A DNA stretch of 64,000 nucleotides from Hymenobacter norwichensis DSM 15439 (GTDB lineage Bacteria; Bacteroidota; Bacteroidia; Cytophagales; Hymenobacteraceae): positions 272,003 through 336,002 of the forward strand of contig NZ_ATVL01000012.1 of assembly GCF_000420705.1 (NCBI RefSeq), read 5' to 3'. Under the pieces are notes generated by a model that was given only the letters and a program-made list of their open reading frames with translations, was not told where the DNA came from and ran no database searches. Positions 54,454-63,203 of this stretch are shown here, piece after piece; the stretch's first letter is position 1; the number at the start of each line of letters is the position of its first letter. Both the position numbers and the translations under genes were made by a program.

Positions 54454-56589
54454 ATGCTACCACCTTCCAAACTACTTTCCAGCTTGCTCTTCCTCGGCTT
54501 CACCCAGCCGCTGCTAGCCCAGAAAACGCCTATCGACCGTAAAGCCCTGGTGGAGCGCCACACCGTGGTGAACACCACGACTGATACCCTGTCGTCGGTG
54601 TCGGTGGGGAACGGGGCGTTTGCGTACACCGTGGACGTGACGGGGTTGCAGACGTTTCCGCTGTACTATGAGAAAGGTGTGCCGCTGGGGACGCAGTCGG
54701 AGTGGGGGTGGCACAGCTTCCCCAACAAGGAAGGCTACAAGTTCGAGCAGAGTTTGCGCGACTACGACCTGAACGGGCGCAAAGTCAGCTACTCGGTGCA
54801 GGTGAAAACGGCCGGCAACAAAGAGGCCGTGGACTTCATGCGGGCCAATCCGCACCGCTTGCAGCTGGGCAACCTGGGGTTTGTGCTGGTGAAGAAGAAC
54901 GGCAAGCCCGCCACCATCAAAGACCTGCGCAACATCCGGCAAACCCTCAACCCCTGGACCGGCGAAATCAAAAGCCACTTTACGCTGGAAGGCGTGCCAG
55001 TGGATGTCGTGACGGTGGGACACCAGCAGCAGGACGCCGTAGCGGCCCGTGTGGAATCCAAATTGCTGCAAACCGGGCAGTTGAAAGTGGCTCTGCGCTT
55101 CCCGTGGCCTACCGCCGGCTGGGCCGATATGGGCACCGACTACACCCATACCGACCAGCACAAATCGAGCATCACGGAAGCGAAGAAGGGCACGGCGCTG
55201 CTCACGCACCAACTTGACACCACCAAATACACGGTAGCGCTAAACTGGCAGCAACCCGCCACCCTGACCGCCGAGCAAGCCCACGAATTCATCCTCACGC
55301 CCGGTAAGCAAGGTGCGGTACTAGAGTTTGGCTGCCGCTTCGCGCCGCGCGCCGCCGTAGCCCCTACGTTTGCCGCTACTCGCACCAACAGCCAGCAGCA
55401 GTGGCCGACGTTCTGGAAAAGCGGCGGGGCCGTAGACTTCACCGGTACCACCGACCCTCGCGCCAAAGAGTTGGAGCGCCGCATCATCTTGTCGCAGTAC
55501 CTGACCCGTTTGCAAGGTGCGGGCTCGCAGCCGCCGCAGGAAACCGGGTTGGTGCTGAACAGCTGGTACGGCCGGCCGCACCTCGAAATGCACTGGTGGC
55601 ACTCGGCCCACTTCGCGCTGTGGGGCCGCCCCGAATTACTGGAGAAGAGCCTTGTTTGGTATGGCCGTCCCGATGTGCGCGCCGAAGCCTGCAAGATTGC
55701 CCAGCGCCAAGGCTACGACGGCGTGCGGTGGCAGAAAATGACTGACCCCTGGGGCCAGGAAGGGCCGTCGTCGGTGGGGGCGTTTCTGATTTGGCAGCAG
55801 CCGCACTTCATCTATTTCGCTGAGGAAGCCTACCGCGCCCACCCCGATGCCGCTACGCTCAAGCTGTACCAGGACCGGGTAGCGGCCACAGCCGAATTCA
55901 TGGCATCGTACCCGTTCTATGAGAAAGACAAGGACCGGTACATCCTCGGCAAGGGCGTCATTCCGGCGCAGGAGCGGTTCAAGGCCGAGGAAACGTTCAA
56001 CCCCACCTTCGAGCTGGTATACTGGAATTGGGCCCTGACCACGGCCCAGCAGTGGCGCGTCCGGCAGGGCCAGCCACGCAATGCCAAGTGGGACGAAGTA
56101 CTGGCCAAGCTTTCCAAATTGCCCCAAGCTGGCGGCGTGTACCTGGCCACCGAATCGGCCCCTGATTCCTACACCAACCCCGAGTTCAAAACCGACCACC
56201 CCTCGGTGCTGGGCGCGCTGGGCGTGATGCCCGCCACCGGCCAGGTGGATGCCGCCACCATGCGCCGTACCTTCGATTTGGTGTGGAAAGATTGGAGCTG
56301 GGACAAAACCTGGGGCTGGGACTTCCCCATGACCTCTATGACGGCTACCCGCCTCGGCCTACCCGACAAAGCCGTGGACGCCCTGTTGATGAAGGTGCAA
56401 AAGAACACCTACCTGCCCAGCGGCCACAATTACCAGGAGGACCGCCTACCCATCTACCTGCCCGGCAACGGCGGTCTGCTGTCGGCCGTGGCCCTCATGT
56501 GCGCCGGCTACGACGGCTGCAAAGAAGAAACCCCTGGCATCCCAAAAGGCTGGAAGGTGCGCTGGGAAGGCTTGAGCAAGATGCCTTAA
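54454..56589 (+). CDS. Uncharacterised six-hairpin glycosidase-like protein
   Basis: A 711-residue exported protein (signal peptide ends about residue 22, QPLLAQ). It has an N-terminal beta-sandwich with SVSVGNGAFAYTVDVTGLQT and an (alpha/alpha)6-barrel starting about residue 340, in which LNSWYGRPHLEMHWWHSAHF (about 367-386) recalls GH65/GH15-type substrate loops. VYWNWALTTAQQWR and TWGWDFPMTSMTATRLG are further conserved-looking segments. I do not assign a family. Located between DUF4450 and GH28 genes, it probably hydrolyses a pectic oligosaccharide. Confidence 0.6.
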   Translation: MLPPSKLLSSLLFLGFTQPLLAQKTPIDRKALVERHTVVNTTTDTLSSVSVGNGAFAYTVDVTGLQTFPLYYEKGVPLGTQSEWGWHSFPNKEGYKFEQSLRDYDLNGRKVSYSVQVKTAGNKEAVDFMRANPHRLQLGNLGFVLVKKNGKPATIKDLRNIRQTLNPWTGEIKSHFTLEGVPVDVVTVGHQQQDAVAARVESKLLQTGQLKVALRFPWPTAGWADMGTDYTHTDQHKSSITEAKKGTALLTHQLDTTKYTVALNWQQPATLTAEQAHEFILTPGKQGAVLEFGCRFAPRAAVAPTFAATRTNSQQQWPTFWKSGGAVDFTGTTDPRAKELERRIILSQYLTRLQGAGSQPPQETGLVLNSWYGRPHLEMHWWHSAHFALWGRPELLEKSLVWYGRPDVRAEACKIAQRQGYDGVRWQKMTDPWGQEGPSSVGAFLIWQQPHFIYFAEEAYRAHPDAATLKLYQDRVAATAEFMASYPFYEKDKDRYILGKGVIPAQERFKAEETFNPTFELVYWNWALTTAQQWRVRQGQPRNAKWDEVLAKLSKLPQAGGVYLATESAPDSYTNPEFKTDHPSVLGALGVMPATGQVDAATMRRTFDLVWKDWSWDKTWGWDFPMTSMTATRLGLPDKAVDALLMKVQKNTYLPSGHNYQEDRLPIYLPGNGGLLSAVALMCAGYDGCKEETPGIPKGWKVRWEGLSKMP

Positions 56590-56625
56590 AGAAGATCTTC
56601 TTGGGTGGAATTAGAATCTAGAAAG

Positions 56626-56776
56626 CTAGTTCCCCTCCTTGTTGAAAGGAGGGGTGGCCGCAGGCCGGGGTGGTCCAGCCGTTGTTTAATTGAACGGCAT
56701 CTAGCCTTAGGTTTCTAATCCTAGTTAACCACCCCGCCCTTCGGGCACCCCTCCTTGAAAAAAGGAGGGGAACTAA
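56626..56776. repeat. Imperfect long inverted repeat related to 41240-41368
   Basis: CTAGTTCCCCTCCTT...AAGGAGGGG and ACCACCCCG...AAGGAGGGGAACTA form arms of about 48 bp with several mismatches. Composition and layout (C-rich palindrome within a larger palindrome) match the perfect element upstream of ogl. Confidence 0.8.
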
Positions 56777-56830
56777 CACCAATTTCTAGCTCTAGCCCCG
56801 ATAACCTTCCAGTTCCACCTAGTATTTAGC

Positions 56831-58483
56831 ATGATAAAATCACTCGCCTTCCTTTCCTTACTCGCGCTTTCGGGTGCGGCGGCAGCTCAACAATCCGCTT
56901 TGCCGGCCGTGAAAACCACCTCTTTCCGCGCTGATACTTTCTCTATTGCCAAGTATGGCGCGGTGCCCGATGCCGTGACATCGAACACCACGGCCTTGCA
57001 AAAAGCCATAGACGAATGCAGCCAAAAAGGCGGTGGGGTGGTGCTAGTGCCGCGCGGGCAGTGGCTAACCGGCCCGATTGAGATGCGCAGCAACGTGAAC
57101 CTGCACGTAGCAACCGGGGCGCTAGTCCAGTTTAGCGACAACCGCGCCGACTACAAACTCCACAAAACCAACTGGGAAGGCCTCGACGCCGTGCGCAACC
57201 AAGCGCTGATTTACGGTAAGAACCTGGAAAACGTAGCCATAACCGGCACAGGCATCCTCGACGGGGCCGGTGAGGCGTGGTGGATGGTGCAGAAGGGCCG
57301 TACGCCGGAAGGGGAGTGGAAACAACTGGTGGCATCGGGTGGCTTCCTCAACGAGAAGCAGGACCGGTGGTATCCCTCGGCCCAAAGCCTGAAAGGCACC
57401 ACGGTGAAGGAAGGCGGCGTGTTGACTGAGGAGAAAAAAGAAATCAAGGATTTCGAGGAAATCAAGGATTACCTGCGGCCCGATTTTCTGGTGCTCGACC
57501 AGTGCAAGCGGCTGCTGCTCGAAGGCGTCACGTTCCAGAACTCCCCAGCCTGGACGGTGCATCCCATGCGTAGCGAAGACGTAATCGTGCGCAACATCAA
57601 CGTGCTCAACGGCCCTTACACGCCCAACACTGACGCCCTGGATCTGGAATCCTGCAAAAACGGCATCGTGGAAGGCTGCACGTTCAGCGCCGGCGACGAC
57701 GCTATTTGCATCAAGTCGGGCCGCAACGAGCAGGGGCGCAAACGTGCCATGCCCACCGAGAACTTCATCATCCGCAACTGCAAGGTGTACCGCGGCCACG
57801 GCGGCTTCGTGATTGGCAGTGAAATGTCGGGCGGGGCGCGCAACCTCTACGTGAGCAACATCACCATGATAGGCACCGACATCGGGCTGCGCTTCAAGAC
57901 GACGCGCGGCCGGGGCGGTATCGTGGAGAACATCTTCATTCAGGACATCGACATGAAGGACATTCCCGGTGAGGCCATCTTGTTCGACATGTACTACATG
58001 ATTAAGGACCCAACGCCGCAGGTAGCCGGCTCCAAGGAACGGCCCGTGTCGCCGGCCAAACCCGTGGATGAAGGCACGCCGCAGTTCCGCAAAATCCAGA
58101 TCCGAAATGTGACCTGCAACGGCGCCCGCACCGGCATCATGGTGCGCGGCCTGCCCGAAATGAGCATCAAGGACATCAGCATCGAAAACGCCGTGCTGAA
58201 AAGCGACAAAGGCCTGGTCTGCATCGAAGCCGACAACATCAGCCTCAAAAACGTGACCCTGTTGCCCACCAGCACCGACCCTGTAATGGAAGTGCACAAC
58301 AGCCAGAACATCACCCTCGACAACATCAAATACGCCCCCGGCGCTACCACGCTGTTACGCGTATCCGGCGCCGATAAAGCCAAGAACGTCCGCCTAATAA
58401 ACACCGACGCCACGAAAGCCAAGCAACCATTGGAGCTAGGCGAGAAGGTGTCGAAAAGGGTAGTAACATTGTCGAAGCGCTAA
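56831..58483 (+). CDS. Polygalacturonase-like glycoside hydrolase family 28
   Basis: A 550-residue exported beta-helix enzyme. The signal peptide ends near AAAQ (residue 19). GH28 catalytic motifs are NTDALD with Asp 268, AGDDAICIKSG with Asp 289 and Asp 290, GHGGFVIGSE with His 323, and GLRFKTTRGRGG in place of the usual RIK. It would cleave alpha-1,4-galacturonosyl or rhamnogalacturonan linkages. Larger than simple polygalacturonases (about 400), as in many Bacteroidota exo- or RG-specific forms. Genes before and after also act on pectin. Confidence 0.93.
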   Translation: MIKSLAFLSLLALSGAAAAQQSALPAVKTTSFRADTFSIAKYGAVPDAVTSNTTALQKAIDECSQKGGGVVLVPRGQWLTGPIEMRSNVNLHVATGALVQFSDNRADYKLHKTNWEGLDAVRNQALIYGKNLENVAITGTGILDGAGEAWWMVQKGRTPEGEWKQLVASGGFLNEKQDRWYPSAQSLKGTTVKEGGVLTEEKKEIKDFEEIKDYLRPDFLVLDQCKRLLLEGVTFQNSPAWTVHPMRSEDVIVRNINVLNGPYTPNTDALDLESCKNGIVEGCTFSAGDDAICIKSGRNEQGRKRAMPTENFIIRNCKVYRGHGGFVIGSEMSGGARNLYVSNITMIGTDIGLRFKTTRGRGGIVENIFIQDIDMKDIPGEAILFDMYYMIKDPTPQVAGSKERPVSPAKPVDEGTPQFRKIQIRNVTCNGARTGIMVRGLPEMSIKDISIENAVLKSDKGLVCIEADNISLKNVTLLPTSTDPVMEVHNSQNITLDNIKYAPGATTLLRVSGADKAKNVRLINTDATKAKQPLELGEKVSKRVVTLSKR

Positions 58484-58498
58484 CGCCTGTAAATTGAA

Positions 58499-58596
58499 CG
58501 TCATGCAGAGCGCAGCGAAGCATCTCGCGTGCTGACGTTGCAACGGTAATCCTGACGTCAGCACGCGAGATGCTTCGGCTGCGCCTCTGCATGACG
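58499..58596. repeat. Palindromic intergenic repeat, GAAGCATCTC family (copy 6)
   Basis: CGTCATGCAGAGCGCAGCGA and GCATCTCGCGTGCTGACGT form the left arm (58499 onward); the right arm ACGTCAGCACGCGAGATGCT to 58596 is almost exact, with small differences at the outer end. It has the longest inner arm of the set. Confidence 0.9.
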
Positions 58597-58747
58597 GCCT
58601 TTAGTGTTTCAGAATGTCAAGGGATGGAGTAGAAAGGTCGATTGCTAGTTGATTCTGCTAGTTTCCTATTGAATCCAGCCAAAAAGCTACAAGCGGCTTC
58701 GTATTTGCCAGCGTAGTATTGAGCCATTAAATCCATTTCCAATAAAT

Positions 58748-59962
58748 ATGAAGCTACAAGTGATGCTGCGTTTCTGCCTAGTGGCAGTTTGGGTGACCCT
58801 AAGCTCCGGCTTATACGCCCAGACCAAGCCCAAAACCACGTTGCCGTTGTCGCAGCAAATGGCCGATTCGTTTATGCAGCTCTACCCCGATTCGGTGCCG
58901 GCCAGCCGCAACCGGGCAGCCCGCTGGGGCTACGAGCACGGGCTGATGCTGAAGTCGATTGAGCGGGTGTGGCAGCGTACCGGCGACAAAAAGTACCTCG
59001 ACTACATCGTGAAAACGATGGACTACTCGCTGCCTGCCGACGGGTCCATCCAGTACTTCAAGATGGCCGATTACAACCTCGACAACATCAACGCGGGCCG
59101 CGTGCTGCTCACGCTCATGCAGCAGCCCGGCCTCGATAAAGCGAAGTATCAGCGCGCTGCCGAACTGCTGCACAAGCAATTGCAAGACCAGCCCACTACC
59201 AAGGAAGGCGGCTACTGGCACAAGAAGCGCTACCCCTATCAAATCTGGCTGGATGGCCTGTATATGGCTGAGCCATTTTCGGCCGAGTACAGCAAGCTGT
59301 TCAACCAGCCCGCCGGCTTCGACCATGTAGCCCTGCAATTCGCGCAAGTGGAAAAGCACCTCGTGGACCCCAAAACCGGCCTGCTTTACCACGGCTACGA
59401 CGAAAGCAAAGAGCAGAAGTGGGCCGACAAAACCACCGGCCTCTCGCCCAACTTCTGGAGCCGCGGCATCGGCTGGTACGCCATGGCCCTGGTCGATGTG
59501 CTCGACTATTTCCCGAAAGACCACCCCCAACGCGGCCAGCTTATCAAGGATTTGCAGCGCCTAGCGCCGGTGCTGGTGAAGTACCAGGACCCGAAAACTG
59601 GCGGGTGGTGGCAGGTAACCGACCAGGCCAACCGCAAAGGCAACTACATTGAAACCTCGGGCTCCTGCATGTTCGTGTACGCGCTGGCTAAGGGCGTGCG
59701 CATGGGCTACCTCGACAAGAAGTTCGCCGCGCCGGCTCAGAAAGGCTACCAAGGCATCGTGAAGGAGTTCGTAGCCACCGAGCCCAACGGCCTACTGGCC
59801 CTGAACGGCACTGTTAGCGTCGGCGGCCTTGGTGGCGACCCATACCGCGACGGGTCGTATGAGTACTACCTCAGTGAGCCCATCAAAAAGAACGACTTCA
59901 AAGGCGTCGGCCCGTTCATCATGGCCAGCGTGGAAATGGAAATGGCCAAAGGCAAGAAGTAG
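58748..59962 (+). CDS. GH105 unsaturated rhamnogalacturonyl/galacturonyl hydrolase
   Basis: A 404-residue exported (alpha/alpha)6-barrel enzyme. The signal peptide ends near residue 25 (LYAQ). GH105 features include WGYEHGLMLKSIERVW, YNLDNINAGRVLL, KKRYPYQIWLDGLYMAEP with the catalytic Asp 169, and FWSRGIGWYAMALVDVL. It removes the terminal unsaturated uronic acid generated by pectate or rhamnogalacturonan lyases, matching the PL22 and PL1 genes nearby. A strong terminator follows the gene. Confidence 0.94.
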   Translation: MKLQVMLRFCLVAVWVTLSSGLYAQTKPKTTLPLSQQMADSFMQLYPDSVPASRNRAARWGYEHGLMLKSIERVWQRTGDKKYLDYIVKTMDYSLPADGSIQYFKMADYNLDNINAGRVLLTLMQQPGLDKAKYQRAAELLHKQLQDQPTTKEGGYWHKKRYPYQIWLDGLYMAEPFSAEYSKLFNQPAGFDHVALQFAQVEKHLVDPKTGLLYHGYDESKEQKWADKTTGLSPNFWSRGIGWYAMALVDVLDYFPKDHPQRGQLIKDLQRLAPVLVKYQDPKTGGWWQVTDQANRKGNYIETSGSCMFVYALAKGVRMGYLDKKFAAPAQKGYQGIVKEFVATEPNGLLALNGTVSVGGLGGDPYRDGSYEYYLSEPIKKNDFKGVGPFIMASVEMEMAKGKK

Positions 59963-59984
59963 AAGCGTCTAGTCTCTACAGCGC

Positions 59985-60021
59985 ACAAAGGGCCCGTAAC
60001 TCATCGTTGCGGGCCCTTTGT
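59985..60021. terminator. Intrinsic terminator-like hairpin after GH105
   Basis: The stem ACAAAGGGCCCG / CGGGCCCTTTGT (59985-59996 and 60010-60021) has a loop of about 13 bases. It is followed by a T-rich stretch (ACTTTTGGG), though the U-tract is short. It would separate GH105 from the following GH2 gene. Confidence 0.75.
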
Positions 60022-60077
60022 ACTTTTGGGAGTAGTCAACTATTTAGAGGATAAGCTAGAGCTTCAAAATAAACTCC

Positions 60078-60177
60078 GTTCGTCATGCAGAGCGCAGCGA
60101 AGCATCTCGCGTGCTGAGGTTGCAGAGCCAATTCAATGATTCGAGCGAGATGCTTCGCTGCGCTCTGCATGACGAAC
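60078..60177. repeat. Palindromic intergenic repeat, GAAGCATCTC family (copy 7)
   Basis: Perfect 33-bp arms (60078-60110 and 60145-60177) start GTTCGTCATGCAGAGCGC and end GAAGCATCTCGC; the spacer is 34 bp. Confidence 0.92.
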
Positions 60178-60317
60178 AGAGATTTAGACAGCCTATACAA
60201 TCAAATCGACTGAAACCCACCCGATTCCTGGAAAGCAGGATACTACAGGTTACTGATAGGGAAATTCCGGGGTAAGTTGGGACGAAAATCACCTCCTGGC
60301 TTCCCGCTTCCTTTTCC

Positions 60318-63185
60318 ATGAAGACCACATTCTTACCCTGGCTGGCCTGCGCTGCGCTGTTCTGGACCGCGCCGGCCGCTGCCCAAACGTCGGCTCGCAA
60401 GCAGGTGCAGTACCTCTCCGGCACCGACAACATCCACACGAAAACCTGGGATTTTTACTGCACCGGCGGCCGCCGCAGCGGCGCCTGGACCACTATTCAG
60501 GTGCCTTCGAGCTGGGAGCAGCAGGGTTTCGGCAGCTACAACTACGGCCGCGACTACAAAACCTACGGCAAGAACTTCCGCTTCGCCGACGAGAAAGGCC
60601 AATACAAGCACCAGTTCAAAGTGCCCGCCGCCTGGCAGGGGCAGGAGATATTCATCGTGTTTGAGGGTTCGATGACGGATACCGAGGTGAAGGTGAACGG
60701 CCAGTTGGCCGGTCCCATTCACCAGGGCGCGTTCTACCGCTTCAAGTACGACCTCACCGACAAGCTGAAATACGGCCAAGACAACCTACTGGAAATAACC
60801 GTCAGCAAGATGTCGGCCGAGCCGACCGTGAACAACGCCGAACGCCTCGCCGATTATTGGGTGTTCGGTGGCATTTTCCGGCCGGTGTATCTGGAAGCGT
60901 ATCCCAAGCAGTTCATTCCGCACACCGCCATCAACGCTCGTGCCGACGGTACGTTTGCCGTTAATGTAGCCCTCAAAGGTTTGCGCCAGCCGACCGACGT
61001 GAAGGCTGATATTCTGGACGCCCAAGGCAAGGTGGTAGGCACCGCCCAAGGCCGCGCCGCCGCCAACGATACGCTGGTGAAGCTCAGTACCACAGTTAGC
61101 AAACCGCTGCTCTGGAACTCCGAGAAGCCGAACATGTACCGCACCAACATTCGGCTGGAAGCGGGCGGCCAGACGCTCTACCAAACCACTGAGAAGTTCG
61201 GGTTCCGCACCATCGAAATCCGGCGCGGCAAGGGCATCTACGTGAACGGCACGCAGGTGAAAATGAAGGGCATCAACCGGCACAGCTGGTGGCCCGAAAC
61301 GGCCCGCACCCTCAACGACTCGATTCACTTGATGGACGTGAAGCTCATCAAGGAAATGAACATGAACGCCGTGCGCATGTCGCACTACCCGCCCGATGCC
61401 AAGTTCCTGGACCTCTGCGACTCGCTCGGCCTCTACGTGCTCGATGAGTTGGCGGGCTGGCAGAAAGCCTACGGCACCAAAGTAGGGGAGAAGCTGGTGC
61501 GTGAGATGGTGATAAAAGATGTCAATCACCCGAGCATCATCTTCTGGAGCAACGGCAACGAAGGTGGCACCAATAAGGAATTGGACGACGACTACGGCAA
61601 GTATGACCTCTCGAACCGCCCCGTCATCCACGCCCACCACCGCCCCGGCAACGCCTTCAACGGCATCGACTGCAACCACTACGAGAACTACTACAGCACC
61701 CAGAAAATCCTCGCCGATTCGCTGATTTACATGCCCACCGAGTTCCTGCACGCCCAGGACGACGGTGGCGCTGCCGTGGGTCTGGCCGACTTCTGGGACC
61801 TGCACTGGAAGTCGCAACGCTCCGGCGGGGGCTTCCTGTGGGCCTTGGTGGATGAAGGCATCGTGCGCACCGACCAGAACAACATCATCGACGTGAACGG
61901 CGTGAATGCGCCCGACGGCGTGGTAGGTCCGCACCGCGAGAAGGAGGGGAGCTTCTACGCCCTGCGGGAGATTTTCTCGCCCATCAAGATTGACATGAAG
62001 GAGTTGCCCGCCAAGTTCAAGGGCACGATTCCGGTGGAGAACCGCTACCACTACAACAACCTCAATGAGTGCTTTTTCCAGTGGGAACTGGTGAACTACC
62101 GCCAGCCCGGCGAAGTTTTCACCGGCTCGACCACCATGCAAAAAAGCCGCGCCGCTTCGCCGGCCGTGGCGCCGCTGGGCCGCGGGGAGTTGAAACTGAA
62201 GCTGCCCAAAAACTGGCAGGACTATGATGCGCTGGTGCTCTCGGCCTATGACCCGCAGAAAAACCTGGTGTACAAATGGACCTGGAAAACTGGCGACAAC
62301 ACCCGCTTGCTCCGCAACATCCTGCCCGGCAAGGAGAAGCAACCAGCCGTAGCCGCCACCGAAACCGACAGCACCCTCACGCTGCAAGCCGCCGGCATCA
62401 CAGTGAGCTTCAACAAGAAAACCGGCGAAATCCAGGACGTGAAAGGCAACAGCGGCGACAAGTTGAGCTTCGGCAAAGGCCCGGTGCTGGTGAGCGGCAA
62501 CGCCACCTTCACCGGCCTAAAACGCCGCACCGAGCCTGATGGCGAAGTGGTGGAAATGAGCTACCAAGGCGACTTGAAAACCATGCGCTACAAGATGGAC
62601 GGTAACGGCTGGCTGCGCCTCGACTACGAGTTTGCCGCGCAGGGCGACTTGCCCTTCACCGGCATCAGCTTCACCTATCCCGAAAACTACGTGCTAGGGG
62701 CCAAGTGGCTCGGTAAAGGTCCGTACCGCGTCTGGAAAAACCGCATGCAGGGCGTGGGCGAAAACGTGTGGGAAAACGCCTACAACAACACCCAAACCGG
62801 CGCCGCCCCCTGGATTTACCCCGAGTTCAAAGGCTACTTCGCCGATATCACCTGGATGGAAATGAACACTGTGGAAGGCAAGTTCCTGGTGGCCAGCCCC
62901 GACAAAGGTTTGTTCGTGCGGCTGTTTGATTTCTACGGCTTGTCGGGCGTGAAGCCTTCCCCCTCGCTGCCCGTCGGCAACCTATCGTTCCTGGAAACTA
63001 TTCCGCCGCTCGGCACCAAGCTGGCTTTGAACATCGACGCCAACACCAAAAACCTCGGCCCCAACAGCGAGCTAAACCACGTTAGTGGCCCCTCGAAGCG
63101 CACCTTGTACTTCTTCTTCGGCCTACCAAAATCCAGCGCTGCCCCGCAACCTTACAAGGCTCCGGCCAAGGACGAGCTGTTTTAA
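60318..63185 (+). CDS. GH2 family beta-galactosidase-like enzyme
   Basis: A 955-residue exported glycosidase. The signal peptide ends near residue 23 (AAAQ). The GH2 sugar-binding domain (about 55-200), immunoglobulin-like domain and TIM barrel follow. The acid/base is Glu 415 in WSNGNEGG, and the nucleophile candidate is Glu 475 in MPTEFLHAQ. The C-terminal part from about residue 690 (AGITVSFNKKTGEIQDVKG) resembles the LacZ small-chain domain, with GKGPYRVWKNRMQGV. Probable role is removing beta-galactose from pectin side chains. It starts 297 bases after the terminator and the IS5 insertion follows 18 bases after its stop. Confidence 0.88.
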   Translation: MKTTFLPWLACAALFWTAPAAAQTSARKQVQYLSGTDNIHTKTWDFYCTGGRRSGAWTTIQVPSSWEQQGFGSYNYGRDYKTYGKNFRFADEKGQYKHQFKVPAAWQGQEIFIVFEGSMTDTEVKVNGQLAGPIHQGAFYRFKYDLTDKLKYGQDNLLEITVSKMSAEPTVNNAERLADYWVFGGIFRPVYLEAYPKQFIPHTAINARADGTFAVNVALKGLRQPTDVKADILDAQGKVVGTAQGRAAANDTLVKLSTTVSKPLLWNSEKPNMYRTNIRLEAGGQTLYQTTEKFGFRTIEIRRGKGIYVNGTQVKMKGINRHSWWPETARTLNDSIHLMDVKLIKEMNMNAVRMSHYPPDAKFLDLCDSLGLYVLDELAGWQKAYGTKVGEKLVREMVIKDVNHPSIIFWSNGNEGGTNKELDDDYGKYDLSNRPVIHAHHRPGNAFNGIDCNHYENYYSTQKILADSLIYMPTEFLHAQDDGGAAVGLADFWDLHWKSQRSGGGFLWALVDEGIVRTDQNNIIDVNGVNAPDGVVGPHREKEGSFYALREIFSPIKIDMKELPAKFKGTIPVENRYHYNNLNECFFQWELVNYRQPGEVFTGSTTMQKSRAASPAVAPLGRGELKLKLPKNWQDYDALVLSAYDPQKNLVYKWTWKTGDNTRLLRNILPGKEKQPAVAATETDSTLTLQAAGITVSFNKKTGEIQDVKGNSGDKLSFGKGPVLVSGNATFTGLKRRTEPDGEVVEMSYQGDLKTMRYKMDGNGWLRLDYEFAAQGDLPFTGISFTYPENYVLGAKWLGKGPYRVWKNRMQGVGENVWENAYNNTQTGAAPWIYPEFKGYFADITWMEMNTVEGKFLVASPDKGLFVRLFDFYGLSGVKPSPSLPVGNLSFLETIPPLGTKLALNIDANTKNLGPNSELNHVSGPSKRTLYFFFGLPKSSAAPQPYKAPAKDELF

Positions 63186-63203
63186 TAGCAGGTCATTTAA
63201 CTA

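Noticed and set aside
57122..58297. Minus-strand frame of 391 codons opposite GH28
   Set aside because: Shadow of the GH28 gene, no recognisable domain.
5279..60177. The repeated palindromes as a CRISPR array
   Set aside because: Copies are dispersed singly between genes, not tandem, and spacers are not of uniform size.
60786..62387. Minus-strand frame of 533 codons opposite GH2
   Set aside because: Antisense shadow of the GH2 gene; Val/His/Gly-rich composition typical of such frames.
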